64,000 nucleotides of DNA, taken from the NCBI GenBank assembly GCA_037447655.1, contig JBBHKE010001790.1, positions 50,612 through 114,611 of the forward strand, read 5' to 3'. This DNA comes from Zygnema cylindricum (Eukaryota; Streptophyta; Zygnematophyceae; Zygnematales; Zygnemataceae). The notes beneath the pieces were generated by a model. The model was not told the DNA's origin, did not search any database, and was given only the letters and a program-made list of their open reading frames with translations. Positions 22,541 to 32,835 of this stretch are shown here, piece after piece; position 1 is the stretch's first letter, and every line of letters starts with the position of its first letter. A program made the translations under genes and the position numbers.

Positions 22541-23649
22541 TGTTGTTTTGAAAAGTTTGTTTCGTGCGTACGCGACATTTCGTGCGCTATGGAATTTAAT
22601 GTGGAGGTTTGAATGGATTCATGGATTGGGGGAGCGAAGGAACAGATATAACTAAAGTGATGTAAAAGACTCACTGAGTGGCGGGTACAAGCATTGACAA
22701 ATGGATGGCGGATCGCGAAGCGATCCGATGTGGAATAAACGAAATAGTGAAACAGGTACCGCCGGTACGGCGCAGTTGCGACGCAGATAGGACAACGCAA
22801 CTGCGGTTATTTTGGAGGAATATGCGCCGCCGGTACGGAGCAGCTGCGACGCAGACAAATCAACGCAGCTGCGGTTACCTTGATATGATCGGCACGGACA
22901 AAGCAGCTGACGCAGCTGCTGATAATGTAACTAGTATAGATTTTGAGTAATGATATTTGTTTAGTTGTTACTTAGTGGTAGCTTGGTTTGTGACATACGA
23001 AGATTATGGAGATGTCGGTGTAAATATTATGTACAACAAAGGTTTGTCTTTTTGCTAATTAGTTATTAGTGTAGAGTTATTCGATTTGACATACCTCGAA
23101 CTATTCGGGTATACTTACAATAGTTTAGGTAGATGGTAGATACCGTACGGTTGGTATGTCGCCGTACATTCAGTAGTGAACTCTCTGAGTATAACTTGTA
23201 GAACTTAGAATATTTTGAGTATCGCAGTAAAGTTAATCAAAGTAATGGCAAACTGTTTTCTGCATCTTTGACCTGTTGGTGTGATCACTCTGATTGATGC
23301 TTTCATGTGAAACTTTGTGGAGTTATTCTATGATATAGAATCTATATGTGTGTGAAGTTTCATTGTATTCCAGTATCTCTGAAAGATCCTATGAACAGTC
23401 TAAGTGGTTAGTTTGTGAAGCTGTCAGCTATTTTTGGGAAACTCTGGAGCTTATATCTTCTAGATGCCTTGGTGGATTTTTCTGTAACTTTGGGAGTTTA
23501 CAGTATATATGATATACTAAATTATGGTACAGTTTGAGGTGACTTTGTGTACTGTGGAGTAATCTGTGTCGTCTGAAATACAGCTGTTGAAGGGGTAGTT
23601 TGTGGGGCTTCCGAGTGTAGTCCATGGCTGAAATAGGCTATGGACAACA
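22541..23649 (+). repeat. Complete 3' LTR, 1,109 bp
   Basis: TGTTG…CAACA. It contains the GC-rich segment with ACCGCCGGTACGG and the perfect hairpin CGGATCGC-GAA-GCGATCCG at 22709-22727, also present in the 5' copy at 22163-22181. A relative lies at 62633-63997. Confidence 0.8.
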
Positions 23650-24151
23650 AGAAACATTGTTTATTGTACGCGGTCACAAAAAGATGTAAAAAAACTCCGA
23701 ATCATGTTTGTATCGGAATTTTGTGTTTGCGCTAACGACAAAAGTGGTAAGAAACCCTTTATATTGTTAAGGCTCACAAAAATAGTGAAAAAAACCCTAA
23801 ACCTTGTTCTACACAACTTTGAGTTTGCACTAACATATTTATTTGTAAGAAACAATGTTTATTGTACGCAGTGACAAAAAGATGTATAATAAACCCTGAA
23901 CCATGTTTGTAACTGAATTTTGTGTTTGTGCTTACAGCAATAGTGTTAAGAAACTATTTACTTTGTTATTGCCCACAAAAATAGTAAAAAAAACCATAAA
24001 CCGTGTTTCTAACACAAATTTGAATTATCGCTAACAAAGTTATTTGTTACAAACATCGTTTATTGTTCACGTTCACAAAAAGAGGTAAAATAAACTCCGA
24101 ACCATGTTTCAACCTCAAGTTTGGGTTTGTGCTAAAATCAATAGTGGTAAG
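23650..24151 (+). repeat. Satellite array, second block
   Basis: The same A/B dimer resumes after the LTR element. The unit at about 23690-23850 is a near copy of one at 18045-18200 (shared TATCGGAATTTTGTG, GAACAAGG-type TTGTTCTACACAAC). It ends in GTGGTAAG, whose last five bases are the target duplication of the next element. Confidence 0.9.
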
Positions 24152-24921
24152 TGTTAAAAAACGACACACAATCACAAAGATCGACTTACTTCTCAATAAT
24201 CAACCAAGATGATGCACAGCGGAAGCTTACACATAAATAAATCTCATTCCCACATAACATATCACATCGACAAAATATAAATATATTGAGCCGAAGCTTT
24301 TCCAATACAAGCTCTCACTTTTACCGATCTAACTCACTCAGATTCCTAACTCACTTTTATCACATATTCTCACTCACACTCACACTCACACTGAATACAT
24401 TTTGATGATCACAATATTGATATATTTCCTAACTCTACTCACACACTAAATACTCTCTACAATGATAAAGAACAAATACTACTGAAAGCAATACATCGCA
24501 AACAATCCTTAAATATAACGACCACATGCACTCTGAGTGCGCCTGCCATAGCCTGCAGCATCAAACAAACTTCTACACTGACAAATCTGCTCTCTGTGAA
24601 TCGAAACAAACTGTGGCAGGATCGTGTAGGATCGGTCGTACAAAAGGTATTGCCGCTTCGTCGTACACATAGAATATTCCCGCGGACGAAAAGATCGCGT
24701 CACGCTTCGCGAACATGAAATATTTCACGGACGCCAAATCGCGCTTCGCGAACCAACATTTCTCCAAAATCGTCCAACGTCCGATTCGTACAATACAGTA
24801 CCGAACATAGACGCGAACCGACACATATATCAAACGAAACGAAACATAGATGTCGCACTGAAACGAACCAAACATTTAGTTGACGATTTCGGCCGACGCC
24901 GATTCGCCCAATATCCTAACA
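24152..24921 (-). repeat. LTR-1 of the composite (3' end)
   Basis: 770 bp, TGTTAAAAAACG to CCAATATCCTAACA in + orientation, followed by the PPT complement ATCCCCCTC (24922-24930). Nearly identical to LTR-4, which implies a recent insertion of the outer unit. The conserved open frames inside the LTRs are shared noncoding sequence. Confidence 0.9.
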
Positions 24922-26210
24922 ATCCCCCTCATATTGGGAGAATCGTTTGGAGGCACGACACCGATGTTGGTCGCCCCCTCTCAAACAGAAAACCGTACAC
25001 ATAACACATCTCCGTACTCTCACGCTAACAAACCAGACGTACTCACCAAACTGACTCACCGTACATATCAAACTAACCGTACACTCACTTCCGTACCTCA
25101 CTTTTTCATCTCACTTCTCCCTCTCCCTCTCCCGCTCCCTCTCCCGCTATCCCTCTTCTTTTCCTCTCCCGCTCCCTCTCCCTCTTGCCCCCTCTCCCTT
25201 TCCCTCTCCCGCTTCCTCACCCGCTGCCTTTCGCTCACTCTCCCGCTCCCTCAATCATAGTTTGCTGACTCTCGCTGTCTGCTAGAAGTGGAAGATAGAC
25301 ATCTTTTCTCCCTCTCCCTCTCCTTTTCCCTCTCTTTCTATCTCCCTCAATGAAATATTTGTATTTCTCGTTTTGTAGTAGGAGCATAAGATGGGCGATT
25401 CCCTCTCCTTCTCCTTCTCCCTTACTCACAAATTGGTCACTCCCCTTGTCAAGTAATAGAAAAAGATACGGATTCCATCTCTCTCTCCTATCCCTCGTCC
25501 TCGCTTTCTCTACCCCTCACTCCCTAGTCAGTCACTCTCGTTGTCTGGTAAGACTAAATATGGGCCATTCCCGTTTCTCTCCCTCTCCTTCTCTCTCTCC
25601 CCCTCCTCTCTCACTTTATCACAAGTTGGTATCCATTGTATTTTGGTAGGAGCAAAAGAGAAGCAATTCCCTCTCTTTCTTCCTCTACCCCTACTTTTTA
25701 TGTCTCATTCTCCCTCTTCCTCTCCACAACTCTCCCTCGCATTCACTCTCTCATTGGTCACTCTTCTTATCTGGTAAGATTAGAAGATGGGCGATACCCT
25801 CTCTCTCTCCTTCTGGGTCTTTAAATTAACAAAATGGATGATCAAAGGGATTATCGGATCGAAACATCGAGAAAAGATCGGGGAGTCAGGAAAAGGAGTC
25901 GAAATCAAAGGTCGAGAGGGATCAAAATGGAAAAAGAATCATGATCAGAAAAGGAAGAAAAAATCAATAAAGAGAGGGGAAGTGGAAGTTGATCATCAGA
26001 AAGCAAATCGTCGAGAAAGGAATCAAAAAGGAGGAATCCGGAGGGAAAAAGAAAATCAATCCAGAGAGATGGAGATGGAGATCATCGGTTCGCGTGTGAT
26101 TAATGGGAGAGAGAAAGAAGGAAAATTCCCTGATGGAGAGGGAGGGAGCGAGAAATTTAGGGAGAATATGGAAAGAGTTGAAAGTTTGGAGTGGTTAGGA
26201 GGGAGGTAAG
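24922..26210. repeat. Gag-less interior with polypyrimidine and purine-rich segments
   Basis: The first about 190 bp match the 3' interior of the family (PPT, then ATATTGGGAGAATCGTTTGG). The remainder is unlike the other interiors: about 25110-25790 is CT-rich on the + strand with blocks ending GGTAAGAYTA and GGGC(C/G)ATTCCC, and about 25840-26209 is purine-rich with GAGAAAAAG words. It ends GAGGTAAG directly before LTR-2. Open frames on both strands follow composition. This may be captured foreign sequence in place of gag. Confidence 0.65.
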
Positions 26211-27442
26211 TGTTAAAAGACACAATAGGATGGAGTCACTTCACAAACAATAAATCAAGATGATGCACAACAGAAGCTTACACATAAATAAATCATATTC
26301 ACCTCACAACAAATCACATCGACAAAATATAAATATATTAAGCCAAAGCTTTTCCAATACAATCTCTCACTCTTACCAATCTAACTCACTCAGATTCTAA
26401 CTCTCATTGATCACTTAAATCTTCACTTATATCTCACTTCTTATACTCACAATCACTCACACTAAACACATTTTGATAATTTATTAATATTTCCTAACTC
26501 TACTCACTCACTAAATACTCACTACCATAATAAAGAAGAGTGTGCCTGTCATAACCTACATCAATAACTTATCTCTACTCTGACAAATCTGCTCTCTGTG
26601 AACTGAGCAAAATGTGGCAAGATCGTGCAAGATCGGTCGTATTAAAGGTATTGCCGCTTCGTCGTATAAAAAAAATATTCCTGCGGACGAAAAGATCGCG
26701 TCACGCTTCATGAACATGAAATATTTCACGGACGCCAAATCACGCTTCGCAAACCAACATTTCTCCAAAATTGTCCATCTTCCGATTCTTACAATTGAAC
26801 AAACAAGTACAGTACACCGCGAATCGTTATTAGAGTAAATTTCTCTAATTCAGTCGCTCGAAATTTCGACTCTATCACATTAAATAGAGTAAATGATTCT
26901 AATTTTTTTCATTATGTTATTTAAGGTAAGGTTTAATTAACGTTTTTAATTCTAATATAGGTTCATTTTAAATAGTGTGGAGTACGGACGACGTCCAACC
27001 GTGCAAAACTGTACTTTTATAAGTAAAAAAGTACAAATAATGATTTAAAACAAGCCATTATAATGTAAATGCGTTTTAACAAACCGCGTAGTGCAAACGT
27101 CATAGTGACAATAAACTGTATATTTTTTCAGATTATGTACGAATACCTTATTTACAGTAGAGGTTATTAGCTTGCCAAATTGGAGTACACCACATAAATA
27201 AGAGTAAATTCCTTTTTGAAACAGTTCTATCACATAAATTAAAGTAAATTACTCTAATTATTTTTTTCTCTTTTTTACTCTAATTTTTTCATTGCTCTAA
27301 TAACGATGCGCAGTGTACCGAACATAGACGCAAACCTATACATATATCAAACGAAACAAAAACATTCACGTCGCACTAAAAAACGAACTAAACATTTAGT
27401 AGCGCGATTTCGGCCGACGCCGATTCGCCCAATATCCTAACA
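26211..27442 (-). repeat. LTR-2, split by a MITE
   Basis: TGTTAAAAGACA to AATATCCTAACA in + orientation, followed by a PPT-like ATCTCCCTC. Removing the 501-bp insertion 26815-27315 and one TA restores a contiguous LTR of about 730 bp that aligns with the others. Confidence 0.85.
26815..27315. mobile_element. TA-flanked MITE inside LTR-2
   Basis: The 501-bp insertion is bounded by the dinucleotide TA on both sides (26813-26814 and 27316-27317). Its imperfect terminal inverted repeats begin CACCGCGAATCGTTATTAG and CACTGCGCATCGTTATTAG, with three mismatches over about 24 bp. Sister LTRs read GTACAGTACCGAAC, which is the empty site with a single TA. The interior is AT-rich with repeated TCTAATT words and no transposase frame. 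TA duplication fits Tc1/mariner-type mobilisation, but the termini do not match a family I can name. A second copy lies at 58893-59107. Confidence 0.85.
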
Positions 27443-29343
27443 ATCTCCCTCATATTGGGAGAATCGTTTGGAGGCGCGACAAAGATGTTGGTCGACCCCT
27501 CTCAAACAGTTAACTATACACAAAAGAATAAAACCGTACCCTCACACTAATAACCAAACGTACTCACCGAACAAACTAACAATACACTAACTTCCCTACT
27601 TCACTTTTTCGTTTTCACTTCTCACTTTTTTCTCTCACTGATGCCTCTCTCACCTTTTACTCACTGACTGCTCATTGCTCACTTCCTCACCTCACTAATC
27701 AATTTCAAAAAATATGCACTCACAATTTTTCCTCACTTTCACTTTCCATACTCTCTGACCATATTTACTTCTTAACCAACACTTCGCTCAATGGCCCTTT
27801 GTCGTTTTTCCACACGCAATTAGAACTATATCACATTATGTACCACAATGTGGTCGAAATCTTTATATGTTCAGCAAAATATCTGTGGCTTCCTCTTAGA
27901 CTATTTCCGCGACCAAGACCACGACCACGGCCACCTCTTCCACCACTGTCCGAGTTCCCTTGAGCCCTATCAAAAATTGTGTACTAACATGCCCCCATTG
28001 CTGACAATCGTAACATTGTTTTTGTAAATCTGGGCAATCTGCTGCAAAATGTCCCTATTTTTGACATTTGTAGCATGTTTTATTAACATCTGTCTGACTG
28101 CCATTAGCATTTGCATTCTGCATTTCTCCTCTACCTCCACTTCCTCCTCTACCACTACCACCTCTACCTCTAAAGGATCTCCCACCCCTTTTTCCATTGA
28201 GTAAATTCAAAGTGGCATCTATGGCAAAATTAAAAGGGGCAGATTCACCAAATGAAACTAATTCCTTCACACTTCTACTTTTTCCATCTCTTGTTTTATC
28301 CACCCTCTTTAAGTAACTCACCGCGTATTCGTACGAAGCCCTTTTCTTTGATTGAATTATGTTAATCGGAGTACGAAGGTACTTTGGAAGACCGTTCAAG
28401 AACACCTACAACTTGTGGTCTTGTCTAACATTCGTCCAAGATTTGTTAGCTGCTCCACAAGAATTTTAAACCTTTTCACTGCATCGTCAATAGATTCATT
28501 TTCCTTTAATCGAAACTGAATAAATTCTTGGAAGACAAATTGCCCCTTATCCTCTACCCCTTTCTCAAATTGATTCTCCAAACCTACCCAACATTCATGA
28601 GCACTTTTATAAGCTAGAAAATGATCTAAGACCGAACCATGGCAACTTTGCATCAATCCGTTAGTAGCCGCGATATCTTTTCGTTTCCATAATTTCCTAC
28701 TTAAGAGATCTTTCGGTTCCCTCTCCTCTCCGTTCAAAATTTTCCACAAATTTTTTAAGATTAATTCTCCCTTAATATATTTCTTCCATACGGCCTAATT
28801 CAACCCATTAAACAACACAGTTTTTCCGGACATACGAAAATTCCCCTCAACTTCGGCCTCACTACCGAGATCTAAATCCTCTTCTATAACCATTTTCCCT
28901 TTCCCCTTACGAATCTTCTCCCTTGTTTTTTTTTTACCTTCACCTTCGGAGTCACCTTTATCACTATTATCATCCGGATTTGGATCCAGGTTGCCAATCA
29001 CTTTCAGCTTGCCCCTTTGAACACTCGAGAGTCGTTAATCGAAAGTTCGAACAAGTCCATCGAACAAGATCAGGAGTCGATTATCTTACAAAGTAACATT
29101 AATATTAGTTTCCTTCTTTTTTCAGTCCGAACGGATCACTAGGGAGGACCTCATCAAATTGCTCGCCATTGTATCCTTTTTCGCTCGATTCCGGCGATGT
29201 GTTTGGTTGCTCCGGTGGAGGAGTAAAAGTCGGTGCAGAGACCAAACCGATTTCTTTTTCTTCCCCTATAATAGCAACACTAGCCTGATTCTACTCACAA
29301 AATATCATACAAACTCAATAGCAAGACCCGCTTTGATACCAAT
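27443..29343 (-). pseudogene. TR-GAG interior with broken gag
   Basis: Gag pieces lie at 28795-29001, 28396-28749 and 28055-28405, in order on the minus strand. They read KTVLFNGLN, then IAATNGLMQSCHGSVLDHFL and the UBN2-like ESIDDAVKRFKILVEQLTNL, then GRSFRGRGG and one CCHC knuckle. Frameshifts separate the pieces. The start codon, ATG in the 31990 copy, reads ATA here near 29266. The first about 340 bp after LTR-2 are noncoding 3' leader. A primer-binding site (complement of GCTTTGATACCA, 29330-29341) abuts LTR-3. The interior has no pol domain. Confidence 0.8.
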
Positions 29344-30185
29344 TGTTAAAAGACATTATATGATCCACTCACTTCACAAATAATAAACCAAGATGGTGCA
29401 CAGCAAAAGCTTACATATAAATAAGTCACATTCACCTCACAACAAATCACATCGACAAAATATAAATGAATTAAACCGAAGCTTTTCCAATAGAATCTCT
29501 CACTCTTACCAATCTAACTCACTAGGATTCTAACTCTATTTGATCACTTAAATCTTCACTTATATCTCACTCGTTATGCTCATAGTCACTCACACTAAAC
29601 ACATTTTGATAATTGATTAATATTTCTTAACTCAACTCACTTACTAAATACTCACTACCATAATAAAGAAAAAGTACACATGAAATCAATACATAACAAT
29701 CAGTCCCTACACATAACGACCAGGTGCACTCTGAGTGTGCCTGCCATAGCCTACAGCAATAAATTACCTCTACTTTGACAAATTCGCTCTTTGTGAATTG
29801 AGCAAAAAATAAATTACCTCTACTTTGACAAATTCGCTCTTTGTGAATTGAGCAAAATGGGGCAGGATCGTTGCACAATCGGTCGTACAAAAGGTATTTC
29901 TACTTCGTTGTACAAATAGAACTATCCCGCGGACGAAAAGATCGCGTCACGCTTTGCAAACAATAAATATTTCACGGACGCCAAATCACGCTTCCCAAAC
30001 CAACAGTTCTCCAAAATCGTCCAACATCTAATTCGTACAATTGAACAGACAAGTACAATATTGAACATAGACGCGAACAAATATATATATCAAACAAAAC
30101 GAAAGCATACTTGTCGCACTAAAAAACAAACCAAACATTTAGTGGCGAGATTTCGGCCGACGCCGATTTGCCCTATATCATAACA
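29344..30185 (-). repeat. LTR-3, shared between the two gag units
   Basis: 842 bp, TGTTAAAAGACATTA to CTATATCATAACA in + orientation. It contains an exact 56-bp-class direct duplication (ATAAATTACCTCTACTTTGA repeated about 29759-29870) that lengthens it relative to LTR-1 and LTR-4. It serves as the 5' LTR of one gag unit and the 3' LTR of the next. Confidence 0.85.
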
Positions 30186-30567
30186 ATCTTCCTCATATAG
30201 GGAGAATCGTTTGGAGGCGCGACACAGATGTTGGTCACCCCCTCTCAAAAAGTTAACCGTACACAAAACAATAAAACCGTACCCTCACACTAATAACCAA
30301 AGTACTCACCGAACAAACTAACTGTACACTCACTATTTCGTTTTCACTTCTCACTTCTTTCTCTCATAGATGCCTCTCTCACTTTTACTCACCGACTGCT
30401 CAATGCTCACTTCCTCACCTCACTAATCAATTTCAAAAAATATGCACTCACAATTTTTCCTCACTTTCACTCTCCTAGCTCTCTGACCATACTTACTTCT
30501 TAACCAGCAATTCGCTCATTGGCCCTTTGTCGTTTTCCCACACGCAATTAAAACTGTATCGCATTGT

Positions 30568-31990
30568 TTACCACAATGTCGTCGAAATTTTTATTTGATC
30601 TAACAAAATATCTGTGGCCTCCTCTTGGACTATTCCCGCGACCAAAACCACGACCACAGCTACCTCTGCCACCACTGTCCGAGTTCCCTTGAGCCCTATC
30701 AAAAATTGTGTACTAACATGCCCCCATTGCTGACAAACGTAACACTCTTTTTGTAAATATGGGCAATCTGCTGCAAAATGTCCCAATTTTTGACATTCGT
30801 AGCATGTCTTATTAGCATCAGTCTGGCTACCATTAGCACCTGCATTCTGCATTCCTCCTCTACCTCCTCTTCCACTACCACCTCTACCTCTAAAGGATCT
30901 CCCACCCCCTTTTCCATTGAGTAAATTGAAAGTGGCATCTGTGGCAAAATTAAAAAGGGGCAGATTCACATAATGAAACTAATTCCTTCACACCTCTTCT
31001 TTTTCCATCTCTTGTTTTATCCACCCTCTTTAAGTAACTCACCGCGTATTCGTACGAAGCCCTTTTCTTTGATTGAATTATGTCACTCGGAGTACGAAGG
31101 TACTCGGGAAGACCGTTCAAGAACACCTGTAATTTGTGATCTTCGTCTAACATTCGTCCAAGATTGGTTAGCTGCTCCACAAGAATATTAAACCTTTTCA
31201 CTGCGTCGTCAATAGATTCATTTTCCTTGAATCGAAACTGAATGAATTCCTGGAAGACAAATTGCCCCTTATCCTCTACCTCTTTCTCAAATTGATTCTC
31301 CAAGCCTACCCAACATTCATGAGCACTTCCATAAGCAAGAAAATGATCTAAAACCGATCCATGGCAACTTTGCATCAAACCGTTAGTAGCCGCGATATCT
31401 TTCCGTTTCCATAATTTCCTACCAAGGGGATCTTTCGGTTCCCTCTCCTCTCCGTTCATAATTCTCCACAAAATTTTCAAAATTAATTCTCCCTTAATAT
31501 ACTTTTTCCAAACCGCATAATTTGATCCATTAAATAAAACAGTTTTTCCCGACATACGAAAATTCCCCTCAACTTCGGTATCACTACCGAGATCTAAATC
31601 TTTTTCCTCCTCAACTTTCCCTTTACCTCTACGGATTTTCTCCCTCTTTTTCTTTTTACCTTCACCTTCGGAATCATCATCATCACTCTCATTATTTGGA
31701 TCTGGATCCGGATCGCCAAGCACTTGCAACTTGCCCCTTTGGACAGCTGAGAGCCGTTCATCGAAGGTGCGAACAAGTCCATCGAACAAGATCCGGAGTT
31801 GCTCATCTGACAAAGTCACATTAACATTAGTTTCCTTCTTTTTCAGTCCGAACGGATCACTCGGAAGCTCCTCATCGAACTGCTCGCCACTGAAGCCTTT
31901 CTCACTCGGTTCCGGCGATGAGTCGGGTTGCTCCGGTGGAGGAGTAAAAGTCGGTGCAGGAGACCAAACAGGTTTCTTTTTCCTCCCCAT
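30568..31990 (-). pseudogene. Gag of the TR-GAG family, one frameshift
   Basis: The ATG at 31990 opens 346 codons, starting MGRKKKPVWSPAPTF, with a Pro/Glu-rich start and an acidic, Lys-rich linker (residues about 85-135). A UBN2-like core follows, about residues 150-310 (KTVLFNGSNYAVWKKYIKGE, ECWVGLENQFEKEV, ESIDDAVKRFNILVEQL). A one-base gain in an A run near 30953-30957, compared with the 28.2-kb copy, shifts the frame. The second frame (30568-30969) carries an Arg/Gly-rich stretch and the CCHC knuckle CYECQKLGHFAADC (30763-30804). A second knuckle, CYVCQQWGHVSTQF (30703-30744), has Phe for the last Cys. A Gly/Arg-rich tail may follow in a third frame. Gag packages element RNA into particles; this one carries no enzymes. 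Confidence 0.85.
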
Positions 31991-32050
31991 AATAGCAACA
32001 CTAGCCAGATTCTACTCACAAATATTCTACAAACTAAATAGCAAAAGCCC

Positions 32051-32062
32051 GCTCCGATACCA
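32051..32062 (-). promoter_or_regulatory. Primer-binding site of the TR-GAG element
   Basis: On the minus strand TGGTATCGGAGC begins two bases inside LTR-4's end (TAACA-AT-TGGTATC). It differs at one position from the complement of plant initiator Met-tRNA. Equivalent sites occur at 29330-29341 and 37030-37041. Confidence 0.8.
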
Positions 32063-32064
32063 AT

Positions 32065-32835
32065 TGTTAAAAAACGACACACAATCACAAAGATCGACTT
32101 ACTTCTCAATAATCAACCAAGATGATGCACAGCGGAAGCTTACACATAAATAAATCTCATTCCCACATAACATATCACATCGACAAAATATAAATATATT
32201 GAGCCGAAGCTTTTCCAATACAAGCTCTCACTTTTACCGATCTAACTCACTCAGATTCCTAACTCACTTTTATCACATATTCTCACTCACACTCACACTC
32301 ACACTGAATACATTTTGATGATCACAATATTGATATATTTCCTAACTCTACTCACACACTAAATACTCTCTACAATGATAAAGAACAAATACTACTGAAA
32401 GCAATACATCGCAAACAATCCTTAAATATAACGACCACATGCACTCTGAGTGCGCCTGCCATAGCCTGCAGCATCAAACAAACTTCTACACTGACAAATC
32501 TGCTCTCTGTGAATCGAAACAAACTGTGGCAGGATCGTGTAGGATCGGTCGTACAAAAGGTATTGCCGCTTCGTCGTACACATAGAATATTCCCGCAGAC
32601 GAAAAGATCGCGTCACGCTTCGCGAACATAAAATATTTCACGGACGCCAAATCGCGCTTCGCGAACCAACATTTCTCCAAAATCGTCCAACGTCCGATTC
32701 GTACAATACAGTACCGAACATAGACGCGAACCGACACATATATCAAACGAAACGAAACATAGATGTCGCACTGAAACGAACCAAACATTTAGTGGCGCGA
32801 TTTCTGCCGACGCCGATTCGCCCAATATCCTAACA
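32065..32835 (-). repeat. LTR-4 of the composite (5' end)
   Basis: 771 bp, TGTTAAAAAACG to CCAATATCCTAACA, then GTAAGAAACC of the interrupted satellite. It differs from LTR-1 by two G/A changes and a small cluster near TTTAGTGGCGCG. Confidence 0.9.

Larger units (their letters stand above)
21995..23649 (+). mobile_element. Internally deleted LTR element inserted in the satellite
   Basis: The insertion begins TGTTG, ends CAACA and is flanked by the 5-bp target duplication AGAAA (21990-21994 and 23650-23654). Its first about 340 bp are repeated from 22541, directly after a polypurine tract, so the right copy (22541-23649) is a full 3' LTR and the left copy a truncated 5' LTR. The 3' part of the 5' LTR, the primer site and any gag-pol are gone; only a tandem repeat and about 60 bp with the PPT remain between. 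The related empty site is visible at about 33712-33721. No coding frame is supported. Confidence 0.85.
30186..32064 (-). mobile_element. Best-preserved TR-GAG interior
   Basis: 1,879 bp between LTR-3 and LTR-4. The PPT complement (ATCTTCCTC) is at the left, about 380 bp are noncoding, and gag occupies about 30568-31990. About 60 bp of leader and a primer-binding site complementary to TGGTATCGGAGC (32051-32062) complete it. No room is left for protease, integrase or RT. Confidence 0.85.
24152..32835 (-). mobile_element. Composite Gag-only (TR-GAG type) LTR retrotransposon with four LTRs
   Basis: The outer LTRs (24152-24921 and 32065-32835) appear identical apart from about six differences. 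Both have ends TGTTA…TAACA, and the element is bounded by the 5-bp target duplication GTAAG (24147-24151 and 32836-32840) in the satellite. Between them lie two more LTRs (26211-27442 and 29344-30185), two gag interiors of about 1.9 kb and one gag-less interior stub. Each complete interior has a primer-binding site, a gag and a PPT, but no protease, integrase or RT, so the family must rely on enzymes supplied in trans. The architecture suggests recombination or template switching between family members. Confidence 0.85.

Noticed and set aside
13504-24151. CRISPR-like regular repetition
   Set aside because: The whole unit repeats, including the would-be spacers, and the context is a eukaryotic genome full of LTR elements.
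24573-24875. 100-codon frame repeated exactly at 32486-32788
   Set aside because: It lies inside the LTRs; identity reflects LTR identity, not coding conservation.
25787-26209. 140-codon Lys/Glu-rich frame
   Set aside because: It follows the purine-rich composition and begins within the CT-rich tract; no motif or relative.
32051-32062. tRNA gene fragments
   Set aside because: TGGTATCRGAGC words occur only next to LTR ends as primer-binding sites; no cloverleaf could be drawn.
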